Source: Streptomyces sp. HUAS MG91 (lineage in GTDB: Bacteria > Actinomycetota > Actinomycetes > Streptomycetales > Streptomycetaceae). Taken from it: a stretch of DNA of 64,000 nucleotides. Made by a program: the position numbers and the translations under genes. Location: contig NZ_CP159534.1 of the NCBI RefSeq assembly GCF_040529335.1, positions 7,626,001 to 7,690,000 on the forward strand, in the 5' to 3' direction. The notes under the pieces were generated by a model. That model did no database searches and had not been told where the DNA came from. It saw only the letters and a program-made list of their open reading frames with translations. This document shows, in pieces, positions 19,830 to 29,021 of this stretch. How positions within the stretch are numbered: position 1 is the first letter of the stretch; each line of letters starts with the position of its first letter.

Positions 19830-21348
19830 CGTGCTTCCCTTCGGCGGGAGTTGCGGCGATCGCGCGCATCAGACGATCCTCCGTGACCGCGTCTCCGGTG
19901 AGCTCGGCGACCACCGCGCCGTCCTTCAGGACGACGACCCGGTCCGAGCCCTCGATCAGCTCCTCCATGTCGGAGGAGATCAGCAGCACACCGAGACCGT
20001 CGTCCGCCAGCTCGTCGATGAGCTTCTGGACCTCGGCCTTGGCGCCGATGTCGATGCCGCGCGTCGGCTCGTCCAGCAGCAGCACCTTCGGGTTCATCGC
20101 CAGCCAGCGGGCGAGCAGCACCTTCTGCTGGTTGCCGCCCGACAGCTCGCCGACCTTCTGGTGCGGGCCCGCGGTCTTGATGCGGAGCCGCTCGACGAAG
20201 GTGTCCACGATCCGGTCGATCCGTGCCTCGTCGACCAGGCCGAACCGGGACAGGCCCGGCAGCGCGGCGAGCGCGATGTTCTCCCGCACCGAGAGGCCCG
20301 GCACGATCCCCTCGGCCTTGCGGTCCTCGGGCAGCAGGCTGATGCCCGCGCGGATCGCCGCCGGGGTGGACCCCGTGCGGACCGGGGCGCCGGCCACGAG
20401 GACCCGTCCGCTGTCGGTCGGCAGCGCGCCCGCGATGGCCTTCGCGGTCTCGCTGCGCCCGGACCCGAGCAGCCCGCCGAGCCCGACGACCTCCCCGGGC
20501 CGCACCTCCAGCGACACCCCGTGCAACTGGTGCCGGGCCGTCAACTCATCCGCCCGCAGCACCGGTTCGGCCGCCGCGTCGTGCTCGCCGGAGAACTTGG
20601 TCAGCCCCTCGTCCTGTACGTCGCCGACGGGACGGCCGAGCATCAGCGACACCAGGGCGAGCCGGTCCAGGTCGGCGAGGTTCCCCGTGTGCACGACCTT
20701 GCCGTCGCGCAGCACGGTGACCACGTCGCACACCTCGTACAGCTCGTCGAGGCGGTGGCTGACGTAGACGACCGCGATGCCCCGCTCGCGCAGCATCCGG
20801 ATCACCCCGAACAGGGTGCGCACCTCGCGCGGCTCCAGCGACGACGTCGGCTCGTCCATGATGACGACCTTCGCGTCGACCGAGACCGCACGGGCCAGGG
20901 CCACCATCTGCTGCGCTCCGACGCCGAGTTCGCGCAGCGGACGCTGCACGTCCACCCGCACCCCCAGCTCGCGCAGCGCCGCGTCCGCCTCCCGGTGCAT
21001 CCGCCGGAAGTCGATCAGACCGAGCCTGTTCCGCGGCTCACGGCCGAGGAACAGATTGCGCGCCACGCTCATCAGGGGGACGAGATTGACCTCCTGGTAG
21101 ATCGTGGAGATGCCCGCGTGCTGCGCGTCGAGCGGCGTGGCGAAGCTGACGGGCGCGCCGTCGTAGGTGAGTTCGCCCGCGTCCGGATCGGGTCGGTACA
21201 CGCCGGTGAGGACCTTGATGAGCGTGGACTTGCCCGCCCCGTTCTCCCCGATGAGCGCGTGCACCTCCCCGGCGCGCGCGGTGAAGTCGACACCGTCGAG
21301 AGCGCGCACGCCGGGGAACGTCTTGCTGAGACTGGTCACTGACAGCAT
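19822..21348 (-). CDS. ytfR: Sugar ABC transporter ATPase with two NBDs (YtfR-like)
   Basis: 508-aa cytoplasmic ATPase of the RbsA/MglA type. NBD1 has Walker A GENGAGKST (about residues 34-42) and Walker B VVIMDEPTSSL. NBD2 has the divergent Walker A GLLGSGRSE usual for this family, a full signature LSGGNQQKV, and Walker B VLLLDEPTRG. Both nucleotide sites look normal for the family, unlike the fucose ATPase at 47191-48708. One base separates it from the upstream binding-protein stop, so the four-gene importer is one operon read from the LacI-operator promoter near 22580. Confidence 0.92.
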   Translation of the reverse strand: MLSVTSLSKTFPGVRALDGVDFTARAGEVHALIGENGAGKSTLIKVLTGVYRPDPDAGELTYDGAPVSFATPLDAQHAGISTIYQEVNLVPLMSVARNLFLGREPRNRLGLIDFRRMHREADAALRELGVRVDVQRPLRELGVGAQQMVALARAVSVDAKVVIMDEPTSSLEPREVRTLFGVIRMLRERGIAVVYVSHRLDELYEVCDVVTVLRDGKVVHTGNLADLDRLALVSLMLGRPVGDVQDEGLTKFSGEHDAAAEPVLRADELTARHQLHGVSLEVRPGEVVGLGGLLGSGRSETAKAIAGALPTDSGRVLVAGAPVRTGSTPAAIRAGISLLPEDRKAEGIVPGLSVRENIALAALPGLSRFGLVDEARIDRIVDTFVERLRIKTAGPHQKVGELSGGNQQKVLLARWLAMNPKVLLLDEPTRGIDIGAKAEVQKLIDELADDGLGVLLISSDMEELIEGSDRVVVLKDGAVVAELTGDAVTEDRLMRAIAATPAEGKHVE

Positions 21349-21349
21349 G

Positions 21350-22456
21350 TCAGAACGCCTTGTTCAGGTCCGTCTTGGCGTTGTCCTTCGTGTAGGCGCT
21401 GTCCTTGATGACGATGTCCTGGCCGACCTTGTCGCCCTTGGTGAAGGAGTCCAGCGTCTGGAAGGCCAGCGGACCGAAGCGCGGGTTCGACTCGATGACG
21501 CCGGAGATCCAGCCGTCGACGATGCCCTGCACCGCGTTCCGGGTGCCGTCCACCGTCACGATCTTCACGGCGCCGGCCTTCTTGCCCGCGCCCTTGAGGG
21601 CGTTGACGGCACCGAGGCCCATCTCGTCGTTCTCGGCGTAGATCCCGGTGATGTCCGGCTTGGACTGGATGAGCTGCTCGGTGACCGCCTGGCCCTTCTC
21701 GCGGGCGAACTCGCCGGTCTGCTTGAAGACGATCTTCAGGCCCGGTGCCTTCGCCTTGATCTGGTCCTCGAAGCCCTTGGTGCGCTCGGTGGTGACGTTG
21801 TTGCCCGCGGCGCCGAGCAGGATCGCGATGGTGCCCTTGCCGCCGGTCGCCTCGATCATCTGGTCGGCCGCGCGCTTGCCCTGCTCGATGAAGTCCGAGC
21901 CGATGAAGGACACGTAGTCCTTGCAGGCCGTCGCGTTGATCTTGCGGTCGACGGTGACGATCGGGATGTGCTTGGCGCCCGCGGCCCGCAGCACCGGCTC
22001 CCAGCCGTCGGAGTTCAGCGGCGCGATGACCAGCAGGTCCGCACCCTTGGCGATGAGGTCCTGGACATCGCTGATCTGCTTGGAGAACTGCGACTGGGCG
22101 TTCGCCGTGAGCAGCTTGATGCCGCGCTTGCTCGCCTCCGCCTTGATGGACGCCGTCTCCGCGATGCGGAACGGGTTGGCCTCCTTCTCGGACTGGGAGA
22201 AGCCGACGGTGGCGCCCTTGAGGTCCAGCTTCTTGCCGCCGAACGTGGAGACGTCACAGGTCTTGCCGGTGCCGGAGGAGGCGACCTCCTGCCCGGCGTT
22301 GTCCCCCTTGGAGCTGGAACTCGCCTTGTCCGAGCTTGAGTTGTCGTCCTCGGACTTGGCGCAGCCGGTGGCGAGCGCGAGGCTCGCGACGAGGCCGGCG
22401 GCGAACAGGGCCCGGGTGGAGGTACGGCGGCGACGGTGGAGCACGGTCTGCGTCAT
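21350..22456 (-). CDS. ytfQ: Galactofuranose-type sugar-binding lipoprotein (YtfQ-like)
   Basis: 368-aa exported binding protein. A lipobox LATGC with C32 follows the signal peptide, then a Ser-rich tether (residues 37-55). The mature domain starts ATVGFSQ and shares landmarks with E. coli YtfQ, which binds galactofuranose: GFSQ...AET, an IAPLNSDGWEPVL segment (about residues 143-155), and a following P-V-T-V-DR. E. coli YtfQRT-YjfF imports D-galactofuranose; ligand identity here is inferred from this similarity and from identical gene order. First gene of the importer operon, with a LacI-type site 125 bases upstream. Confidence 0.86.
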   Translation of the reverse strand: MTQTVLHRRRRTSTRALFAAGLVASLALATGCAKSEDDNSSSDKASSSSKGDNAGQEVASSGTGKTCDVSTFGGKKLDLKGATVGFSQSEKEANPFRIAETASIKAEASKRGIKLLTANAQSQFSKQISDVQDLIAKGADLLVIAPLNSDGWEPVLRAAGAKHIPIVTVDRKINATACKDYVSFIGSDFIEQGKRAADQMIEATGGKGTIAILLGAAGNNVTTERTKGFEDQIKAKAPGLKIVFKQTGEFAREKGQAVTEQLIQSKPDITGIYAENDEMGLGAVNALKGAGKKAGAVKIVTVDGTRNAVQGIVDGWISGVIESNPRFGPLAFQTLDSFTKGDKVGQDIVIKDSAYTKDNAKTDLNKAF

Positions 22457-22580
22457 GATCAGGTCCCCAAAACGGCACGGCCCGGCGCGGAAACGCGGCT
22501 ACGGGGTGGGTCGGCTGGTGCGATGGCTGAGCGTTCGACCGGTCGGATCGAATGGTGCATCGGCGGTACAGGGGAGGTTT

Positions 22581-22594
22581 TTACATCGTTGGAA
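22581..22594. promoter_or_regulatory. LacI-type operator of the ytf-like importer
   Basis: TTACATCGTTGGAA matches the symmetric form TTACAACGTTGTAA at 12 of 14 positions. Its reverse complement agrees over 13 bases with the site at 23766. A TTTACA/TGTAAA inverted pair (22580-22585, 22601-22606) frames it. It lies 125 bases upstream of the binding-protein start, between that gene and the LacI repressor gene, and should block importer expression when the repressor is bound. Confidence 0.68.
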
Positions 22595-22650
22595 GAGGGC
22601 TGTAAAGAGGTCGCGCAACGGCGGGTGCCGCCGCGAGTGACGATCGGGTC

Positions 22651-23667
22651 TCAGCGCCGCCCCAGCGTGCTCTCCCGTTCCACCAGCCGAAATTCCGCCG
22701 TCAGTTCACGTCCTGCCTGCTCGGCGGGGCGTTCCAGGCGGCCGAGCAGGGACTGCACCGCGAGCCGGGCGATGGCCAGCTTGTCGGGCGAGATCGTGGT
22801 CAGCGTGACCGCCCCGAACCGGCCCTCCGCGATGTCGTCGAACCCGACCACCGCCACGTCCCACGGAACCCGCAGGCCCCGCTCGTGCAGGACCCGCATC
22901 GCCCCGATCGCCACCAGGTCGTTGTACGCGAACACGGCGTCGGGCCGGACCCCGGAGTCCAGCATCCGGGCCATCGCCTCGGCCCCGTCCCCGCGGTCCC
23001 AGCCGCCGGTCGCGCCCACCAGCGTCTCCGGGGCGGGCAGCCCCGCGCCCGTCAACTCCTCGCGCCAGCCCGCCAGTCGCAGCCGGGCCGGCTGGTTCGC
23101 CGAGTCGGTGCGTTCGCCCAGGTAGGCGATCCGGGTGCGGCCCCGGCCGATCAGGTGGCGCACCGCGGTGCGGGCCGCGGCGACGTTGTCGATGGCGATG
23201 TGGTCGTAGGGCAGGCCGTACTCGCGCTCGCCGAGCAGCACCAGCGGCACCTCGTCGCCGTCCCGGCCGCGCAGATCGTCCGCCTCCAGCTCCAGCGGGC
23301 TGAGGATCAGCCCGTCGATGACCCGGGCCCGGAACCCCTGGCTGACCAGAAGCTCCTGCTCGCGCTCGCCCCGGGTGTGGTCGAGCAGCACCGTCACGTC
23401 GTGCTCGGCGGCGGCGTCGATCACCGCCCCGGCCAGCTCGGCGAAGTACGGGTTGCCGAGCTCGGGCAGGGCCAGGGCGATGATGCCCGTACGCCCTTTG
23501 CGCAGGTGGCGGGCGGTCAGGTTCGGCCGGTAGCCCAGCTCGTCGATGGCCTCCTGCACCCGGGCCCGCATGGCGGGCGTGACGTGCTGATAGTTGTTCA
23601 CGACGTTCGAAACGGTCTTGATCGAGACGCCCGCGCGTTCCGCGACATCCTTCAGGCTCACCCGCAC
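22651..23667 (-). CDS. LacI-family repressor
   Basis: 338-aa regulator. The N-terminal HTH reads LKDVAERAGVSIKTVSNVVN (residues 5-24), followed by the hinge helix region RPNLTARHLRKG and a periplasmic-binding-like ligand domain ending VVGFDDIAEGRFGAVTLTTI. I chose GTG 23667, because AAGGAG lies 7 bases upstream and the HTH is then at the normal position; ATG 23715 lacks a good ribosome site. It sits between the importer operon and the secreted GH2-GH127-GH92 genes, with palindromic sites on both sides, so it probably represses both and itself until a furanose or mannoside product is imported. Confidence 0.93.
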   Translation of the reverse strand: MRVSLKDVAERAGVSIKTVSNVVNNYQHVTPAMRARVQEAIDELGYRPNLTARHLRKGRTGIIALALPELGNPYFAELAGAVIDAAAEHDVTVLLDHTRGEREQELLVSQGFRARVIDGLILSPLELEADDLRGRDGDEVPLVLLGEREYGLPYDHIAIDNVAAARTAVRHLIGRGRTRIAYLGERTDSANQPARLRLAGWREELTGAGLPAPETLVGATGGWDRGDGAEAMARMLDSGVRPDAVFAYNDLVAIGAMRVLHERGLRVPWDVAVVGFDDIAEGRFGAVTLTTISPDKLAIARLAVQSLLGRLERPAEQAGRELTAEFRLVERESTLGRR

Positions 23668-23765
23668 GGAATCTCCTTCGGCTCGCCGCGCCCGCTCTTC
23701 GGACGCGCTTGTCATGACCCTGGACAGCACGCCGGGACGCGTGCTGTCATGCCAACTGCCGTTCT

Positions 23766-23792
23766 TTCCAACGATGTACAAACGAGTTGTAC
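23766..23792. promoter_or_regulatory. Paired LacI-type operators between lacI and GH2-PA14
   Basis: TTCCAACGATGTAC (23766-23779) repeats 13 bases of the importer operator in inverse orientation. It overlaps a second perfect inverted repeat, GTACAA-5-TTGTAC (23776-23792). They lie 66-92 bases upstream of the GH2 start and 99 bases upstream of the repressor start, so one site could control both directions. Confidence 0.68.
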
Positions 23793-23857
23793 CGACTAGA
23801 GCGGCGAGCCGCCACCCTTCCTCGACGCCTCATCCGCGTTCCATACCAGGAGGATCC

Positions 23858-26497
23858 GTGCGCACCAGAAGCTTCAGGCACCGGGGCCGACCGCTGGCCC
23901 TGATGCTCACCGCGGCCCTCGGACTCACCGCGCTCTCCGTGGCACCCCACGCCATGGCAGGCACGGCGAAGGCCGCGCAGCCCACCGCCGACGAACCCGT
24001 GGTCCCGCACGGGCTCAAGGGGGAGTACTACACCCAATCCGCCCCCGGCGCCTTCGACTTCGACACGCTGAAGGCCACCGGGTTCGACCCGCAGATCGAT
24101 TTCGGCAGTCTGGAGTCCCGGCTCCAGGCCGCCACCGGCAGCGCCGACGACGCGAACGTCCGCTGGACCGGAAAGCTCGTCCCGGAGAAGACCGGCATGA
24201 CAACGTTTTCCCTCATCGGGGACAACGGATTCCGGCTCTGGGTCGACGGCAAGCTCGTCGTCGACCACTGGGTCGACGACTGGGACAAGGAGCAGACCTC
24301 CGCGCCCGTCGACCTGACCGCCGGCAAGGCCGTCGACATCAAGGTCGAGTACTTCGAGCACTTCGGCGGCTCCAATCTGCATCTGCGCTGGACCGAGCCG
24401 GGCGGAACGAAGGAGGCGATTCCCTCCTCCGCGTTCCGGCTGCCCGACGACTGGAAGTACGACGGCGCCATCGGCACCACCGTCCTGGGCGACGGCCGCA
24501 CCCTCAAGCTGGACTTCGCCCAGAAGCTCGGCAAGGTGCCGGCCGATGTCGGCGACCACCTCTCGGCCGTCGTCGGCGGCGCGAAGTGGCCGCTGAACAA
24601 GGTCAAGGCCGACCCCGACGACCCGAGGGCCCTCGTCGTCGGCCTGAAGGAGCCGGTCGTCGGCAACAAGCAGGGCGACGCCGACGGTCTCGCTGATGTC
24701 ACGTACGACGGCAAGGGCGGTCTGACCGGGAGCGACGGCACGACCGTCGGGTCCTTCTGGTCGAGCGGCCCGAACCACTCCACGTACGAGCTGAGCACCA
24801 AGTGGGGCGACGACGTCACGGCGGGCAACGCCCACCGCGAGTACCCGCGCCCCCAGCTCACCCGCGACGACTGGCAGAACCTCAACGGCACCTGGGAGTT
24901 CGCGGGCGCCGACGAGGGCGCCCCGGTCCCCGTCGGCAAGAAGCTCGGCGAGAAGATCCTCGTGCCCTACCCGGTGGAGTCCCAGCTCTCCGGCGTCGAG
25001 CGGCACGAGGACCGCATGTTCTACCGCCGCACCTTCACCGTCCCCCAGGGCTGGAAGGTCGGCAGCGGCAAGCGCCTCCAGCTGAACTTCGGCGCCGTCG
25101 ACTGGCAGTCCGAGGTCTACGTCAACGGCAAGAAGGTCGCCGACCACAAGGGCGGCTACGACAAGTTCAGCGCCGACATCACCGACGCGCTGAAGCCGGG
25201 CCGCACCCAGGAGCTGATCGTCGGGGTCTACGACCCGACGGACGCCAAGGACGGCGAGAACCCGCCGATGGGCAAGCAGCGCACCGACCCCAGTGGCATC
25301 TGGTACACCCCGTCGTCCGGCATCTGGCAGACGGTGTGGATGGAGCCGGTCGCGGCCGACCACGTCAGCGACCTGAAGCTCACGCCGAACGTCGAGAAGA
25401 GCGAACTGGCCGTCGCCACGACGGGTGTTCGTGACGGTCTCCCGGTGACCGCCACCGCGTACGCGGGCAAGCGCAAGGTCGCCACCGCCACCGGAACCTC
25501 CGGCAAGGCCCTCACCCTCAAGATCAAGAACCCGCACCTGTGGACCCCCGACGACCCCTACCTCTACGACCTGAAGGTCAGCGTCGGCGGCGACCGGGTC
25601 GGCAGCTACTTCGGGATGCGCTCGGTGAAGGTCGAGAACGTGAACGGCACCCCGCGCACGGTTCTCAACGGCAAGCCCACCTTCATGATGGCCACCCTCG
25701 ACCAGGGATTCTGGCCCGACGGCCTCTACACCGCACCCAGCGACGAGGCCCTCGCCTACGACCTGAAGATGCACAAGCAGATGGGCTTCAACTCCGTCCG
25801 CAAGCACATCAAGGTCGAACCCGACCGCTGGTTCTACTGGGCCGACAAGCTGGGCCTGCTCGTCTGGCAGGACATGCCGGCGATGGAGGCGGGCACGAAC
25901 CCCTCCACAGCCGCCCGCGCCGAGTTCGAGCGTGAGATGAAGGTGATGATCGACCAGCACTACAACCACCCGTCGGTCATCATGTGGGTCACGCTCAACG
26001 AGGGCTGGGGCCAGTACGACGAGGCCCGCCTCGCCGACCAGGCCAAGTCCTGGGACCCGACCCGCCTGATCAACTCCATGTCCGGCATCAACCTGGGCCG
26101 GGACGGCGGCACCGGCGACATCATCGACGAGCACGGCTACCCGAGCCCGGCCCTGCCGCCGCACCCCGACGGCAAGAGAGCACTGGTCAGCGGCGAGTAC
26201 GGCGGCCTCGGCCTCGCCGTGCCCGGACACGCGTGGGCGGTCCAGCAGTCGTACGTGGACGTGGACCCGGCGACGTACACGGACGACTACCTCGAAAAGC
26301 TCGGTGAGGTCCACAAGCTGGCCTGCCAGGGCTCCAACGGCGCCGTCTACACGCAGATCTCCGACGTGGAGGGCGAGCTGAACGGCCTGCTCACCTACGA
26401 CCGCAGGGTCGTCAAGCCGGACGTGAAGCGCCTGCACGACGCCCAGCAGCAGCTGATCAAGGACGCCTCCCAGGCGACCGTGCAGAACTGCGCCTGA
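23858..26497 (+). CDS. Secreted GH2 glycosidase with N-terminal PA14 domain
   Basis: 879-aa exported enzyme. A signal peptide (residues 1-34) precedes a PA14 carbohydrate-binding domain (about 50-185, GLKGEYYTQ to LHLRWTEPGG), a short Ig-like segment, then the GH2 domains from about 325 (YPRPQLTRDDWQNLNGTWEF). Acid/base is E715 (NEGWGQYD), nucleophile E780 (GEYGG). The barrel is closely similar to the GH2 at 980-3310, but the accessory domain differs. GTG 23858 is set by AGGAGGA four bases before it. LacI-type sites lie upstream, and the ytf-like importer across the repressor suggests that it releases galactofuranose, an activity known for some Streptomyces GH2 enzymes. Activity itself is not proven by sequence. 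Confidence 0.88.
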   Translation: MRTRSFRHRGRPLALMLTAALGLTALSVAPHAMAGTAKAAQPTADEPVVPHGLKGEYYTQSAPGAFDFDTLKATGFDPQIDFGSLESRLQAATGSADDANVRWTGKLVPEKTGMTTFSLIGDNGFRLWVDGKLVVDHWVDDWDKEQTSAPVDLTAGKAVDIKVEYFEHFGGSNLHLRWTEPGGTKEAIPSSAFRLPDDWKYDGAIGTTVLGDGRTLKLDFAQKLGKVPADVGDHLSAVVGGAKWPLNKVKADPDDPRALVVGLKEPVVGNKQGDADGLADVTYDGKGGLTGSDGTTVGSFWSSGPNHSTYELSTKWGDDVTAGNAHREYPRPQLTRDDWQNLNGTWEFAGADEGAPVPVGKKLGEKILVPYPVESQLSGVERHEDRMFYRRTFTVPQGWKVGSGKRLQLNFGAVDWQSEVYVNGKKVADHKGGYDKFSADITDALKPGRTQELIVGVYDPTDAKDGENPPMGKQRTDPSGIWYTPSSGIWQTVWMEPVAADHVSDLKLTPNVEKSELAVATTGVRDGLPVTATAYAGKRKVATATGTSGKALTLKIKNPHLWTPDDPYLYDLKVSVGGDRVGSYFGMRSVKVENVNGTPRTVLNGKPTFMMATLDQGFWPDGLYTAPSDEALAYDLKMHKQMGFNSVRKHIKVEPDRWFYWADKLGLLVWQDMPAMEAGTNPSTAARAEFEREMKVMIDQHYNHPSVIMWVTLNEGWGQYDEARLADQAKSWDPTRLINSMSGINLGRDGGTGDIIDEHGYPSPALPPHPDGKRALVSGEYGGLGLAVPGHAWAVQQSYVDVDPATYTDDYLEKLGEVHKLACQGSNGAVYTQISDVEGELNGLLTYDRRVVKPDVKRLHDAQQQLIKDASQATVQNCA

Positions 26498-26510
26498 TCC
26501 CGTACGCCCC

Positions 26511-26540
26511 GGGGCGGGCCCGCACCGCCGGGCCCGCCCC
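26511..26540 (+). terminator. GC-rich terminator after GH2-PA14
   Basis: A perfect 12-bp stem (26511-26522 with 26529-26540) closes a 6-base loop and is followed by TTCCCTCTCT. It starts 14 bases after the GH2 stop and 26 bases before GH127. It may be partial, allowing lower read-through into GH127, since no separate promoter is obvious in the 68-base gap. Confidence 0.65.
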
Positions 26541-26565
26541 TTCCCTCTCTCGTGGGAGCACCCTC

Positions 26566-28959
26566 ATGACAGTGACACGACGCGGCGTGCTGCAGGCCGC
26601 GACGGTGGTCTCCGCGGCCACCGCGTTCGGCGGCCTGCCGGCCGTCACCGCGCGGGCCGCCGCGGCCGCCCCGGCCGCCGACGCCCTCACCCGCCTCCCC
26701 GTCGGCAGCATCACCGCGCACGGCTGGCTCGCCGAACAGCTGAAGATCCAGCTCGCCGGGTTGTGCGGCCGCTACGCCGAGACGTCCCACTTCCTCGTCA
26801 TGGACACCTGCGGCTGGGTCCACCCCGAACTCGGCGGCTGGGAAGAACTCCCTTACTGGCTCAGGGGATTCGTCCCGCTCGCGATCGCGACCCGGGACGC
26901 CGACGCGCTCGCCACCTGCGAGCGCTGGATCGACGCGATCCTCGCCACCCAGGAGGCCGACGGCTTCTTCGGCCCGCGCGCCCTGCGCACCTCCCTGAAC
27001 GGCGGCCCCGACTTCTGGCCGTTCCTGCCGCTGCTGATGGCGCTGCGCACCTACCAGGAGTACACGCACGACGAGCGCATCGTGCCCTTCCTGACCCGCT
27101 TCCTGACGTTCATGGAAGCGCAGGACAAGGGCGCCTTCGACTCCAGCTGGGTCTCCGTGCGCTGGGGCGACGGCATCGACACCGCGCGCTGGCTGTACGA
27201 GCGCACGGGCGACGCGTTCCTCGACAGCCTGGTCGACAAGATGCACCGCTACGGCGCCGACTGGACCGGCGACCTGCCCACCCCGCACAACGTGAACATC
27301 GCCCAGGGCTTCAGGGAACCCGCCCAGTACGCCCAGTGGGCGGACGGCGACACGGATGCCCTGGTGCGGGCCACGTACCGCACCTATGAGCAAGTGCTGC
27401 GCGACTACGGGCAGTTCCCGGGCGGCGGTATCGCCGGCGATGAGAACGTCAGGCCCGGCTTCGGCGACCCGCGGCAAGGCTTCGAGACCTGCGGCATCGT
27501 CGAGTTCATGGCCAGCCACGAGCTGCTCACCCGCCTCACCGGCGATCCGGTGTGGGCCGACCGCTGCGAGGACCTGGCCTTCAACATGCTGCCCGCGGCC
27601 CTCGACCCGCAGGGCAGGGCGATCCACTACGTCACCAGCGCCAACAGCGTCGACCTCGACAACTCCCGCAAGACGGAAGGGCAGTTCCAGAACGGCTTCG
27701 CCATGCAGTCCTATCTGCCGGGCGTCGACCAGTACCGGTGCTGCCCGCACAACTACGGCATGGGCTGGCCCTACTTCACCGAGGAGCTGTGGCTCGCGAC
27801 ACCGGACGGCGGACTCGCCGCCGCGCTGTACGCACCCAGCGAGGTGAAGACCCGGATCGGCAACGCCACCGTGACCGTACGGGAAGAGACGGACTACCCG
27901 TTCGACGAGACGGTCACGCTGACCGTGAGCGTGGACAAGCCCGTCGCGTTCCCGCTCCGGCTGCGCGTCCCCGGCTGGTGCGACAAGCCCCGCCTGGCCG
28001 TCAACGGACGCACGGTGAAAGCCGGTTCGGGTCCCGTCTTCGCCGAGGTCCGCCGCACCTGGAAGGACGGCGACAAGGTCACCCTGCGGCTGCCCCAGCG
28101 CACCACCCTGCGCACCTGGAGCGGCAACCACGACAGCGTCAGCGTCGACCACGGGCCGCTCACCTACTCGCTGAAGATCGCCGAGAAATACGTCCGTACC
28201 GGCGGCAGCGGCACCTTCCCCGAGTACGACGTGCACGCCGCCTCGGCCTGGAACTACGGCCTCGTCCCCGGGAGTTCACCGGAACTGAGGCGCCGCCCAG
28301 GACCGCTCCCCGCCAACCCGTTCACCCTCGACGGCACCCCGCTCACCCTGGCGGCCAGGGCGCGCAGGCTGCCGGAGTGGATCGCGGACGACGAGCACGT
28401 GGTCGCGCCGCTCCAGCCCAGCCCCGCCCGCAGCAGGGCGGGCGTCGAGACCGTGACGCTGGTGCCGATGGGCGCGGCAAGGCTGCGGATCACGTCCTTC
28501 CCGACCGCGGCCCCGGACGGACACCCGTGGACCCCCGAACCGCCCTACCGGCGCATCGAGAACAAGCACAGCGGCAAGGTCCTCGCCGTCGACTCGATGT
28601 CCACCGCCGACGACGCCCGGGTCGTCCAGTTCGACAACTCGGGGACCGGCGACCACGCCTGGCAACTGCTCGACGCGGGAAGCGGCCGACTGCGCATCCG
28701 CAACGGGCAGAGCGGGAAGTTCCTCGCTGTGGAGGGGAGCTCGACGGCCGACAGCGCGCGGGTCGTCCAGTTCGAGGACAACGGGCGCCCCGACCTGCTG
28801 TGGACCCGCGTCGAACAGGGCGACGGCTGGTTCCTGCTGCGCAACGAGCACAGCGGCAAGGTCCTCGGCGTCGACGGGATGTCCACCAACAACAGCGCAC
28901 AAGTGGTGCAGTTCGCCGACAACGGGACGGAGGACCATCTGTGGCGTCTGCCGTCTTGA
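26566..28959 (+). CDS. Tat-exported GH127 beta-L-arabinofuranosidase-like protein with ricin-type lectin domain
   Basis: 797-aa enzyme. The N-terminus TRRGVLQAATVV is a twin-arginine signal. The GH127 (DUF1680) alpha/alpha barrel keeps the metal-thiolate set of the Bifidobacterium enzyme HypBA1: E307 and C309 in FETCGI, and C392-C393 in RCCPHNYG, where the second Cys is the nucleophile in known members. Residues about 659-797 hold three ricin/CBM13-like repeats, each with HSGKVL or QSGKFL and ending VVQF. Known GH127 enzymes cut beta-L-arabinofuranosides or related furanosides. Here it follows the GH2 and precedes GH92, so a furanose-containing branched glycan is the likely target. Tat export fits a metal enzyme folded before secretion. 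Confidence 0.88.
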   Translation: MTVTRRGVLQAATVVSAATAFGGLPAVTARAAAAAPAADALTRLPVGSITAHGWLAEQLKIQLAGLCGRYAETSHFLVMDTCGWVHPELGGWEELPYWLRGFVPLAIATRDADALATCERWIDAILATQEADGFFGPRALRTSLNGGPDFWPFLPLLMALRTYQEYTHDERIVPFLTRFLTFMEAQDKGAFDSSWVSVRWGDGIDTARWLYERTGDAFLDSLVDKMHRYGADWTGDLPTPHNVNIAQGFREPAQYAQWADGDTDALVRATYRTYEQVLRDYGQFPGGGIAGDENVRPGFGDPRQGFETCGIVEFMASHELLTRLTGDPVWADRCEDLAFNMLPAALDPQGRAIHYVTSANSVDLDNSRKTEGQFQNGFAMQSYLPGVDQYRCCPHNYGMGWPYFTEELWLATPDGGLAAALYAPSEVKTRIGNATVTVREETDYPFDETVTLTVSVDKPVAFPLRLRVPGWCDKPRLAVNGRTVKAGSGPVFAEVRRTWKDGDKVTLRLPQRTTLRTWSGNHDSVSVDHGPLTYSLKIAEKYVRTGGSGTFPEYDVHAASAWNYGLVPGSSPELRRRPGPLPANPFTLDGTPLTLAARARRLPEWIADDEHVVAPLQPSPARSRAGVETVTLVPMGAARLRITSFPTAAPDGHPWTPEPPYRRIENKHSGKVLAVDSMSTADDARVVQFDNSGTGDHAWQLLDAGSGRLRIRNGQSGKFLAVEGSSTADSARVVQFEDNGRPDLLWTRVEQGDGWFLLRNEHSGKVLGVDGMSTNNSAQVVQFADNGTEDHLWRLPS

Positions 28960-28997
28960 CGGGCCACCGACACCGCCGAAGAATGACCGCGCTTGCT

Positions 28998-29009
28998 GAC
29001 AACGTTGTC
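28998..29009. promoter_or_regulatory. LacI-type operator in front of GH92
   Basis: GACAACGTTGTC is a perfect 12-bp palindrome with the CG centre of the other sites, ending 12 bases before the GH92 start and so overlapping the likely ribosome-binding region or an internal promoter. It suggests that GH92 has its own LacI-controlled transcription or a roadblock inside the operon. Confidence 0.6.
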
Positions 29010-29021
29010 GAGAGGTCCAGC

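Noticed and set aside
27552..29021. In-frame N-terminal extension of the GH92 protein through the GH127 gene
   Set aside because: The extension is Arg-rich out-of-frame sequence of GH127. The signal peptide at 29022 fixes the GH92 start.
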